From Bacteroidia bacterium (GTDB taxonomy: Bacteria > Bacteroidota > Bacteroidia > Bacteroidales > Dysgonomonadaceae): 38,069 bases of DNA. Positions 20,121-28,170 of this stretch are shown piece after piece (position 1 is the stretch's first letter; each line of letters opens with the position of its first letter). A program made the position numbers and the translations under genes. Where the stretch lies: NCBI GenBank assembly GCA_025999435.1, contig BNXH01000011.1, positions 1 through 38,069 on the forward strand, given 5' to 3'. Under the pieces are notes generated by a model. It was given only the letters and a program-made list of their open reading frames with translations. It made no database searches and was not told where the DNA came from.

Positions 20121-21020
20121 ATGAAACACGCCATTGTGCTCGTTCTGTTCTTTCTGTCAATGAACATGTCGGCACAAAACGATACTTCCATTATTCGCAT
20201 CGGTCTGATTGCAGATATTCAATATTGTGATTGTGATAAATCAGGGAACAGATATTATAGAAACACATTGCAAAAACTGGTTGAATGTGTTGACGACCTG
20301 AATGGAAAAGAGGTACAGTTTACCATTAATTTAGGTGATTTGGTAGATAGGGATACCCCCCGCAATATAGATTCTGTACTTATCCGTTTGGATAAATTGG
20401 ATGCGGTAGTATATAATCTGACAGGTAACCATGACTATGGAGATGTGCAAGATAACGACCAACTCTATAAACGACTGAATATGCCCGGAGAATATTATTC
20501 TTTCAACAAAGGCAACTGGCATTTTATAATGCTCAACACAAATGAGATTGCATCGTATGCCAATGTAAAAGGGACGGAAAAGGATGTCGAATTAGCTGAA
20601 ATGCTGCAAAAGATAAAAGACCAGAAGCGTCCAAACGGAGCCAGTTACAATGGAGGAATAAGCAAAAAACAAATGCAGTGGCTCGAACAAGAACTGAAAA
20701 AATCGCAACAGGATTCTGTAAATACGCTGATATTTTCGCATCATCCTCTTTATGGAATTAAAGGTTTAACGGCCCTGAATGATATAGAAATAATAGATCT
20801 TTTATCGAAATATCCTACAACTGTAAAAGGTGTGATTAGCGGGCATCATCATGCCGGAGCATTTGGCGTTTATAAAGATATACCTTTTATCACCACCGAA
20901 GGTATGGTAGAAACAGAATCTATCAATGCCTATGGAATTGTAACAATATATCCGGATAAAATAGAACTGGAAGGAAAAGGCAGTACCAAATCCCGCACAA
21001 TCTTATTAAATGGAAATTAG
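20121..21020 (+). CDS. Secreted calcineurin-like metallophosphoesterase
   Basis: This 299-aa protein has a signal peptide (MKHAIVLVLFFLSMNMSAQ) and a single metallophosphoesterase domain. Metal-binding motifs are GLIADIQY (D-x-Q in place of the usual D-x-H), NLGDLVDR, GNHDYGD, SHHPLYG and GHHHAGAF. The D-x-Q start and C-rich CDCDKSGNRYY insert recall the Mn-dependent ADP-ribose/CDP-alcohol pyrophosphatase group of this superfamily, so a pyrophosphate or phosphodiester is a plausible substrate. Upstream in-frame ATGs at 20082 and 20109 exist, but 20121 gives the cleanest signal peptide. It should act in the periplasm. It lies directly after the GDPD-like gene. Confidence 0.85.
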   Translation: MKHAIVLVLFFLSMNMSAQNDTSIIRIGLIADIQYCDCDKSGNRYYRNTLQKLVECVDDLNGKEVQFTINLGDLVDRDTPRNIDSVLIRLDKLDAVVYNLTGNHDYGDVQDNDQLYKRLNMPGEYYSFNKGNWHFIMLNTNEIASYANVKGTEKDVELAEMLQKIKDQKRPNGASYNGGISKKQMQWLEQELKKSQQDSVNTLIFSHHPLYGIKGLTALNDIEIIDLLSKYPTTVKGVISGHHHAGAFGVYKDIPFITTEGMVETESINAYGIVTIYPDKIELEGKGSTKSRTILLNGN

Positions 21021-21026
21021 ATGTTC

Positions 21027-21084
21027 TTGTTTGTTTTTAACCCTATAATTATAATATAGGGTCTTGACAAACAATAATTTTTTC
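21027..21084 (+). terminator. Terminator-like nested hairpin
   Basis: TTGTTTGT (21027-21034) pairs with ACAAACAA (21067-21074), enclosing CCCTATA (21041-21047) paired with TATAGGG (21055-21061). A TAATTTTTT run follows. It lies between the two phosphoesterase genes, so it may terminate or attenuate the upstream transcript. Confidence 0.65.
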
Positions 21085-21109
21085 CTCATAACTCATTAAA
21101 ATATTAAAG

Positions 21110-22921
21110 ATGAAAAAGATAAAAATCCTGTTCATCCTATCCTTTGTACTTTCTTCATATTCATATGCTCAATATCCTCAAAAAATACAGAATTCTCACA
21201 GAATTCTCGCCTTAAATATAGATAACCTGAATCGAACATTAGAAGAGGATATTGATAAATATGAAAGAATAATATTAAATTCCAACTCTGAAATTGTATT
21301 GCTTGAATGTACCGGTAGCAAAACGACTGATGACTTGGGTAATGGTATTGTAGACAGGATAGCCAAAGGAACAAAGATGCGTGTAAATTTTGTCCTGTCG
21401 GAAGGAAATATACATGGACTATTGACAAAAGAGCAGCCGATTTCAATAAAAGATACACTCTTTGATGATAACCGGGTTTCTGTAATAGAACTCGGGAGAT
21501 CAGTGCTAGTTTGTCCTTTTGGGACACTATCGGCAGATAATGGAAAGCTGGTGGAAAAAATAACCGATGGATGCAGTGCTTACGACAAGCCTGTATTGTT
21601 ATTTACATTTTCGGATTTTGCGCAAGAGTCTCAAACCATGAAGTTATTATTGAAAAATTGGAATTATCTCAATAATCCAGGGAACAACCAGTCAGGAAGC
21701 GCTTTAGGTACTTATATTTTTGGATACACGAAGCAAGGCGAGGTATATTCAAAAGTACAATCAGGTATAGTTGATATTAGCGAAGATGTGGGAACTCAAC
21801 GTTCTACATATCTCGATCTACGTTACAAAACCAAAGCAATGGATATAATGGGGACTATTCCCTATTTGCAAAATCCAAACGAAAACGAAGTATCCGTAAT
21901 GTGGCTCACAAATGTTCCGTGTAGAAGTTGGATTGAATATGGGACGGACTCTGTGGACATGAAGCGTGTTTATAGTTCTATAGACGGAGTAATGATCGCG
22001 AATAATAAGGTGAACCGAATCCGTTTGACAGACCTGAAACCTGCCACAAAATATTATTATAGAGTCGTATCTCAGGAAATAACGGTATACTCCAGCTATT
22101 ACAAGGAATTTGGCGATACCGTTAGGTCAAGTATAAAATCATTTTCCACTTGGGATAAAAACAGGACAGACTTCAGGATGATCGTATTTAACGATGTACA
22201 TCGGAATTTCAATATGTTTAAGAAATTATTCAGTCATGTAAATAAAGAACCTTATGATCTGGTGGTCTTCAATGGAGACTGTTTCGATGATTTGGAAAGA
22301 GAAGGAGATTTGACCGGTAGTTTATCGACTTATACGTCTGTTATTAAGAATGATGAGATACCATCTGTTTTTATCAGGGGAAATCACGAAAATAGGGGAC
22401 AATATTCTTTATGCCTCAGAGATTATGTAGAACAGATGAATAACACTCCTTATGGAGCTTTTAGTTTAGGCGACACGCGCTTTGTGATATTAGACACGGG
22501 AGAAGATAAGCCTGACAATTTTTGGGTATACTATGGCATGAATGATTTTACACAATATAGAATCAATCAGGCAAAATTCTTAAAAAAAGAATTGGCTTCA
22601 AACGAATTTATTAACGCAAGAAAAAGAATACTTATCCATCATATTCCTCTATGGGGAAATCGTGGTAAATATGAACCATGTGCGGAATTATGGAATCCAA
22701 TATTACATAATGCACCTTTCGATATAGCTCTAAATGGACATATTCACACTTTTAGATATATCAGGAAAAATGAGATGGGCAATACATATCCGGTTGTTAT
22801 CGGAGGTGGAAAAACAGATTCTACTTGTACCATTATTATTGTGGATAAGAAAGGTACAGAGATGGCTATTCGTGTTCTGGATATAAACGGAAATGTTCTG
22901 TTGGAATTGGAATGTAATTAA
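21110..22921 (+). CDS. Secreted purple-acid-phosphatase-like metallophosphoesterase with novel N-terminal region
   Basis: This 603-aa protein has a signal peptide (MKKIKILFILSFVLSSYSYAQ). Residues ~22-235 match no family I recognise. Residues ~240-340 look like the Fn3-like domain that precedes metallophosphoesterases in purple acid phosphatases (VSVMWLTNVPCRSWIEYGTD, then LTDLKPATKYYYRVVS). The catalytic domain follows, with NDVH (Asp362, His364), NGDCFDD (Asp390), RGNHEN (Asn425, His426), HHIPLWG and NGHIHTF (His544, His546). All expected metal ligands are present, so it should be active in the periplasm or outside. It is the second phosphoesterase of the locus, which supports a phosphorylated substrate. 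Confidence 0.85.
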   Translation: MKKIKILFILSFVLSSYSYAQYPQKIQNSHRILALNIDNLNRTLEEDIDKYERIILNSNSEIVLLECTGSKTTDDLGNGIVDRIAKGTKMRVNFVLSEGNIHGLLTKEQPISIKDTLFDDNRVSVIELGRSVLVCPFGTLSADNGKLVEKITDGCSAYDKPVLLFTFSDFAQESQTMKLLLKNWNYLNNPGNNQSGSALGTYIFGYTKQGEVYSKVQSGIVDISEDVGTQRSTYLDLRYKTKAMDIMGTIPYLQNPNENEVSVMWLTNVPCRSWIEYGTDSVDMKRVYSSIDGVMIANNKVNRIRLTDLKPATKYYYRVVSQEITVYSSYYKEFGDTVRSSIKSFSTWDKNRTDFRMIVFNDVHRNFNMFKKLFSHVNKEPYDLVVFNGDCFDDLEREGDLTGSLSTYTSVIKNDEIPSVFIRGNHENRGQYSLCLRDYVEQMNNTPYGAFSLGDTRFVILDTGEDKPDNFWVYYGMNDFTQYRINQAKFLKKELASNEFINARKRILIHHIPLWGNRGKYEPCAELWNPILHNAPFDIALNGHIHTFRYIRKNEMGNTYPVVIGGGKTDSTCTIIIVDKKGTEMAIRVLDINGNVLLELECN

Positions 22922-22961
22922 TATCAATTAACTAAATAAAATAACTAATAAAAATAAAATT

Positions 22962-23762
22962 ATGAAACCTACATCATTTAATTTTTTGTCATTTTTTATC
23001 ATATCGCTTTTCTCTATTTTTCCGTTTATCTCTTGTAGTGATGATAAGGACGATGACGGACTTAAAATAAAGTATTTCATCCTAAGTTCTGAAATTCTCG
23101 AGCTTGATATAGAAGCATCGGAAGGTGTCATAGACGTTAAGACTAATTTGCCGGGGATTACCGTTAATGTTGAGGATAGTTGGTGCAAAGCCGTGTTGAA
23201 CGGAACAGAACTTAAAGTAAAGGTTGAAGAATTTAATGGAGATGCGGACGAACGAAACACTAATGTTACCCTAAAAGCCGGTAATGAGACCAAGACTCTC
23301 AAAGTAACTCAAAGCGCCTTGTCTGATCAAAAAATTAAAATTGCCAGTGCTACGGCAGAATATTCACATTCGGCAAATGGAATTGAGTTTTCATTTGACA
23401 ATGATCTTGATACATATTTCATGTCACACTGGACTCAAACTATATTTCCTTTTGATGTTATATACAATTTCGATGATATTAAGAAAATAGACTTCTTTAT
23501 TTATCAACCAAGGCCTGGAGGGGAGAAAAAAAATGGACTGTTAGGAAAACTTGAAGTATGGTATGCAACTAAAGAAAATCCCGGATTTACTAAATATAAG
23601 GATTATGATTTCGAAACAGCTCCTGATGTCCGGAAAATAGAATTCATTCCGGCATTAACCAATCCGACTCAGATCAAATTTGTCTTGTACAAGGGGTATG
23701 GAACCGGTACATATGCAGCGATAGGGGAAATGGAATTCTATAGGGCAGGTAAGAAGAAATAA
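22962..23762 (+). CDS. BACON plus F5/8C-like surface lipoprotein
   Basis: This 266-aa lipoprotein has a long hydrophobic signal ending FPFISC (lipid Cys25), then SDDKDDDG, an acidic stretch consistent with surface export. Residues ~36-115 are BACON-like (SWCKAVLNGTELKVKVEEFN, then NETKTLKVTQSA). Residues ~125-262 are a coagulation factor 5/8 C-like galactose-binding domain (SFDNDLDTYFMSHW, then GTYAAIGEMEFYR). It has no catalytic domain. The whole arrangement is repeated at the N-terminus of the next protein (M60 peptidase), so it is probably a stand-alone binding module for the same glycan or glycoprotein. Confidence 0.85.
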   Translation: MKPTSFNFLSFFIISLFSIFPFISCSDDKDDDGLKIKYFILSSEILELDIEASEGVIDVKTNLPGITVNVEDSWCKAVLNGTELKVKVEEFNGDADERNTNVTLKAGNETKTLKVTQSALSDQKIKIASATAEYSHSANGIEFSFDNDLDTYFMSHWTQTIFPFDVIYNFDDIKKIDFFIYQPRPGGEKKNGLLGKLEVWYATKENPGFTKYKDYDFETAPDVRKIEFIPALTNPTQIKFVLYKGYGTGTYAAIGEMEFYRAGKKK

Positions 23763-23869
23763 CTTATTGTGTTCTTATTTCGGGAATGTTGCAAAATAAA
23801 CCTTAATATCATAGAGACTTGTTCTTGCAAGATTAGCTATAAAGTATCATACGAAAATATAAAATAAAG

Positions 23870-26104
23870 ATGAAGAAAATATCGATATTATTAATCTTAA
23901 CTATATGTGTTCTTTTTTTACACACGTCCTGTAATTCAGATGATGAGATTAGCCTCAAAGGTTTCTACATAGAATTTGGCTCAGACTCGCTTGTTTTTAA
24001 TAAAAACGCTTCACAGGAGATAATTATACTTGAAACTAATATGCCGCAAATTCTTGTTGAAGTCCCTGTTGATTGGTGCGAGGCCACATTAAATGGATAT
24101 GACCTTACCATAAATGTTGAAGCAAATATAGATATAAGCAGGGATACGGAAATTACAATAAAAGGCAAGACTGTAATTAAAACAATTAAGATAAATCAGA
24201 AGGGGATAAATACTCCTCCAACAGGATCTATTCCCGACGATGTTTTAATTCCGGTTTCAAGTGCTTCGGCATCATCTTTTCACTCGGCGAATCCGATTGA
24301 ATTATCGTTCGACGGCGACTATGATACATATTTTATGACGCATTGGACACAGGCAACGTTCCCTGTTGAGGTAATATATAACTTCAATAATGTGGAAGCT
24401 ATGGATTATTTCATTTACTATCCCAGACCTGGAGGTGCAAATAAAAATGGGCTCTTGGGAGAGTTTGAAGTGTGGTATGCGACAGAAGGTAACCCTGCAT
24501 TTACCAAACTTGATAATTTCGACTTTAAAAACTCGCCTACATCGGTGAGAATAAACTTCGCTTCGAGATTAATAAAACCTACACAAGTTAAATTTGTCTT
24601 ATATCGTGGTTATGGATCAGGTACTTATGCTGCAATTGGGGAAATGGAATTTTATCGGCGTAATCCTGAAGCTTTCGACTGTTTATCGGTCTTTACGGAT
24701 TATTCATGTTCGGAACTAAAAGATGGTATTACGTTGTCTGCAATCGAAAATATTAGCGATCCATTTTTTAAGTATCTGGCAACAGAAATATATAATAAAG
24801 ATTACGATTCAGAATTCAGGATACAGGAGTATAAGGCGTATCAACATCCGAGTATAATGGCTGCAATAAATAAGACAAGCACATACAGTTTGCTTGATAA
24901 TCCTACGGGAATATATGTGGATGCCAACGAAGAACTGATTGTTTTAGCAAATGATCCCGGGATAAGTAATGTCTCTTTACAGATAATTGATCTGGCGAAC
25001 GGCTATGGCTCAAGTTCATCGTATGGTATCTCAAAAGGAGTAAATAAAATAAAAACGGCATCGAAAGGATTAGCATATGTGATGTACCATACCAATACAG
25101 GCAACGAGGCGTCGATAAAATTAAATATTGTTACAGGCAAAGTTAATGGATACTTCGACAGTAAGAAACATAATAAAGAAGACTGGGGGCGATTGCTGGA
25201 AAAAGCAACCGATACTTATTTCGACGTATTAGGACAATATTCGCACCTGACCTTTCCCGTTGCCGATTTTAAAAGATATACTCCTGACGGAAAGGCGCTC
25301 ATCGATAAATATGATGAATTAGTTTATCTTGAGATGGAATTCATGGGCCTTGTGAAATATGGAAAAATGTTTAAAAACAAGATGTATTTCCATATTGATT
25401 ATGGTACCACACTCATGTATGCTACAGCCTACCGTACGGCATATAGAGCTAGTACGATGGCGACTATGTGCAATTTGTCCACACTCACCGCCAGTTGCTG
25501 GGGACCGGCTCACGAAGTGGGGCATGTAAACCAGACACGTCCGGGGATGAGGTGGCAAGGCATGACTGAGGTGACGAATAATATACATTCTCTTCATGTT
25601 CAGACTACATTTGGAAACACATCGCGCCTTGTAATAGATAATGTTTACGTAAAAGCTTTTACAGGAAGCAATTCAATAATAAACGCACGAACTGCTTTTG
25701 CCGAGAGCACAGATGTATTTGAACAACTTATTCCGTTCTGGCAACTGAAATTGTACCTTATGGATGCGCTGGGAAGAAGTGAATTTTATAAGGATGTTTA
25801 TGAGCATTACAGAACCACTCCCGTATTGTCAGCCACACAGTTGACAGATGGCGTATATCAGCTGGATTTTATCAGAACGACATGTAAGATAGCCAACCTT
25901 GATTTAACCGATTTTTTTGAGGTATGGGGATTTCTACGCGCAGTTAATATTGAAATTAACGATTATAACACGGTAAAGTTAACAATTACACAGCAACAAG
26001 TTGATGATCTTAAAGCCGAGATTGCGGCAAAAAATTATCCGAAGCCAAAACATTCAAATATCCATTTAATTACAGATCTCAATGTATCGGATTATAAAAA
26101 TTAA
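23870..26104 (+). CDS. M60-family (enhancin/mucinase-like) metallopeptidase lipoprotein with BACON and F5/8C domains
   Basis: This 744-aa surface lipoprotein has a signal ending FLHTSC (Cys21) followed by NSDDE. Next come a BACON-like domain (about 28-112), an F5/8C-like domain (about 125-265, SFDGDYDTYFMTHW), and a C-terminal M60 peptidase. The zinc motif is HEVGH (His548, Glu549, His552), and Glu567 in MTEVTNN fits the HExGH-x(8-28)-E pattern. Gut Bacteroides M60 enzymes such as BT4244 cleave mucin-type O-glycopeptides, so a glycoprotein target is likely. It is the last intact gene of the locus and repeats the binding modules of the lipoprotein just upstream. Confidence 0.9.
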   Translation: MKKISILLILTICVLFLHTSCNSDDEISLKGFYIEFGSDSLVFNKNASQEIIILETNMPQILVEVPVDWCEATLNGYDLTINVEANIDISRDTEITIKGKTVIKTIKINQKGINTPPTGSIPDDVLIPVSSASASSFHSANPIELSFDGDYDTYFMTHWTQATFPVEVIYNFNNVEAMDYFIYYPRPGGANKNGLLGEFEVWYATEGNPAFTKLDNFDFKNSPTSVRINFASRLIKPTQVKFVLYRGYGSGTYAAIGEMEFYRRNPEAFDCLSVFTDYSCSELKDGITLSAIENISDPFFKYLATEIYNKDYDSEFRIQEYKAYQHPSIMAAINKTSTYSLLDNPTGIYVDANEELIVLANDPGISNVSLQIIDLANGYGSSSSYGISKGVNKIKTASKGLAYVMYHTNTGNEASIKLNIVTGKVNGYFDSKKHNKEDWGRLLEKATDTYFDVLGQYSHLTFPVADFKRYTPDGKALIDKYDELVYLEMEFMGLVKYGKMFKNKMYFHIDYGTTLMYATAYRTAYRASTMATMCNLSTLTASCWGPAHEVGHVNQTRPGMRWQGMTEVTNNIHSLHVQTTFGNTSRLVIDNVYVKAFTGSNSIINARTAFAESTDVFEQLIPFWQLKLYLMDALGRSEFYKDVYEHYRTTPVLSATQLTDGVYQLDFIRTTCKIANLDLTDFFEVWGFLRAVNIEINDYNTVKLTITQQQVDDLKAEIAAKNYPKPKHSNIHLITDLNVSDYKN

Positions 26105-26275
26105 TAATATTTTAAGAAGAGAATTCTTATTCAAGTATATCGTATGATGATTATAAGCTAGTATCTCTACGACTGTACATCATCTATGAGTGAGAAACAC
26201 CTCTATTCAGTTTTATACTTAACAGCAGATTATATCCGGCGAAATTAATTAAGTACCAAAAGCAAATATATACCA

Positions 26276-26521
26276 ATGACCTTAATAGAATCAATCTCGG
26301 GCATCTGGAGTACTAAAGGGGGAAAAATAGGAGAAGGCCTTTCTCCCTCCGGACATTGTAAAGTTCACATCGGCTTATGCCACATTGATAAAACAGATCA
26401 GTTTGCGTAAAAGCAATAAGATCATCATCGGTCGTGATGCCCGCATTTCAGGGGAAATGGTAAGCTGTATCGTAAAAGTAACCCTCATGGGAATGGGGTT
26501 CGATGTGGTCGACTTGGGACT
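26276..26521 (+). pseudogene. Phosphoglucosamine/phosphomanno mutase 5' remnant
   Basis: ATG 26276 opens MTLIESISGIWSTKGGKIGE-GLSP, the N-terminus of a Bacteroidetes phosphohexomutase (normally MTLIKSISGIRGT-type). A frameshift near 26345-26355 moves the frame to DIVKFTSAYATLIKQ, then KSNKIIIGRDARISGEMVSC and GMGFDVVDLGL. The active-site phosphoserine loop is never reached: only ~80 of an expected ~460 codons remain. The homology ends abruptly at 26521, where galE-like sequence begins. Confidence 0.82.
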
Positions 26522-26745
26522 GAGGTATTCAATATTGGGACAGGGAGCGGCTTATCCGTTTTTGAGTTAATAAATATCTTTGAAAAGGTAACGGGAGTAA
26601 AGCTGGATTACCGTATAACAGACCTCTGTGCCGGAGACATAGAAAAAGTCTGGGGGCAAATAACGAGCTTGACCGGAAAGCCTGAGAGTCAATGGAAAAT
26701 ACACTGGTGTCGGCATGGAACTGGCAGGTAAAAATATCGAAATAG
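26522..26745 (+). pseudogene. UDP-glucose 4-epimerase 3' remnant fused to the mutase fragment
   Basis: Starting GAG 26522, the frame reads EVFNIGTGSGLSVFELINIF, then EKVTGVKLDYRITDLCAGDI and EKVW, the C-terminal part of GalE. A frameshift near 26652 and an in-frame TGA interrupt ANNELDRKA, and the family ending reappears as ENTLVSAWNWQVKISK, with a stop at 26743-26745. About 240 N-terminal codons of a GalE are missing. Confidence 0.82.
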
Positions 26746-26790
26746 AAAAATAAAAAGGAAAAGATCAAAAATAATGATACTAATCTGAAT

Positions 26791-28110
26791 ATGATAAAGA
26801 AAATTAATATTGCTTTTATACTATTGTTGTTGCTGTTCCCGGTCACTATTCAGGGGCAAAAGCATAGCTTTTCGATAAAGGGGGGCGAGTTCCTCTATGA
26901 CGGGAAGCAGGTAAGGATTCTTTCCGGCGAGATGCATTATGCCAAGATTCCTCATCAATATTGGCGCCATCGGATGCAAATGCTAAAAGCGATGGGTCTG
27001 AACGCCGTGGCTACCTATGTATTCTGGAACGCCCACGAACCGGAACCCGGAAAATGGGATTTCAGTGGAGATAAGAACCTGGCTGGGTATATTAAAATTG
27101 CAGGAGAGGAAGGCTTGATGGTTATACTCCGTCCGGACCTTATGTATGTGCCGAGTGGGAGTTTGGCGGCTATCCGTGGTGGTTGCAAAACGTGGAAGGC
27201 TTGGAACTGAGGAGAGATAACGAACAGTTCCTTAAATATACCCAATTGTATATAAACTGGCTGTATCAGGAGGTAGACAGTCTTCAGATCACAAAAGGCG
27301 GCCCCATCATTATGGTACAGGCTGAAAATGAGTTTGGCTCGTATGTGTCGCAACGCAAAGATATTCCGTTGGAAGAGCACAGGGTTTACAATGCCAAAAT
27401 CGTAAAACAATTAAAAGAAGCGGGCTTTGATTTGCCCATGTTCACATCCGATGGCAGTTGGCTTTTCGAAGGAGGCGCGACACCCGGAGCCTTACCCACT
27501 GCTAATGGCGAGAGCAACACTGAGAATCTGAAAAAGGTGGAGAACGAGTATAATGGGGAAAAAGCCCCTATATGGTTGCCGAGTTTTATCCGGGATGGCT
27601 CGACCATTGGGCAGAGCCGTTCCCCCAGGTGAACGCGGAAAGAGTTGCCCGCCAGACTGAAAAATATCTGCAAAGCGAAGTGTCTGTCAACTATTATATG
27701 GTGCATGGGGTACTAATTTTGGCTTTACAACAGGCGCCAATTACGATAAGAATCACGATATCCAACCCGATATGACCAGTTATGATTATGATGCTCCGAT
27801 CAGCGAAGCCGGATGGGCCACACCCAAATATGATTCGATACGCAATGTCATTAAGAAATATGTAAGCTACCAGCTTTCTGAACCACCCTCCGCTATGCTG
27901 GTAATAGCAATTCCGTCCATCAAACTGACTGAAATAGCCGACATGATTGAGATAATCGGGGCGCAGAAGCCTGTACAAAGCGATAAACCGATGACATTCG
28001 AGCAGCTGAATCAAGGACACGGATATGTCTTGTACAAGAGACACTTTAACCAGCCTATAAGCGGAAAATTGGAAACAGAAGACGGCATTTTGCTCTTAGG
28101 TTCAACCTGA
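26791..28110 (+). pseudogene. GH35 beta-galactosidase, frameshifted and C-terminally truncated
   Basis: The gene opens with a signal peptide (MIKKINIAFILLLLLFPVTI-QGQ) and GH35 sequence (ILSGEMHYAKIPHQYWRHRM). It is split by three one-base losses: near 27135 (RPGPYVCAEWE expected), 27564 (EKGPYMVAEFYPGW expected) and 27707-27710 (MVHGGTNFG expected). Both catalytic regions survive across frames: the acid/base in IIMVQAENEFGSY and the nucleophile region in MVAEFYPGWLDHWAE. The frame ends at 28110 after ~440 codons, where a full enzyme would have about 770. Loss of the C-terminal domains shows that it is a true pseudogene even if the frameshifts were sequencing errors. Confidence 0.9.
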
Positions 28111-28170
28111 TTGCTGCGATTTACAACCTTAATTTAACATACAAGTGATTTACCGAAGAGGTCTAATGAA

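Noticed and set aside
27130..27715. Programmed frameshifting in the GH35 gene
   Set aside because: There are three separate one-base losses without slippery heptamers, together with C-terminal truncation; decay or sequencing error is simpler.
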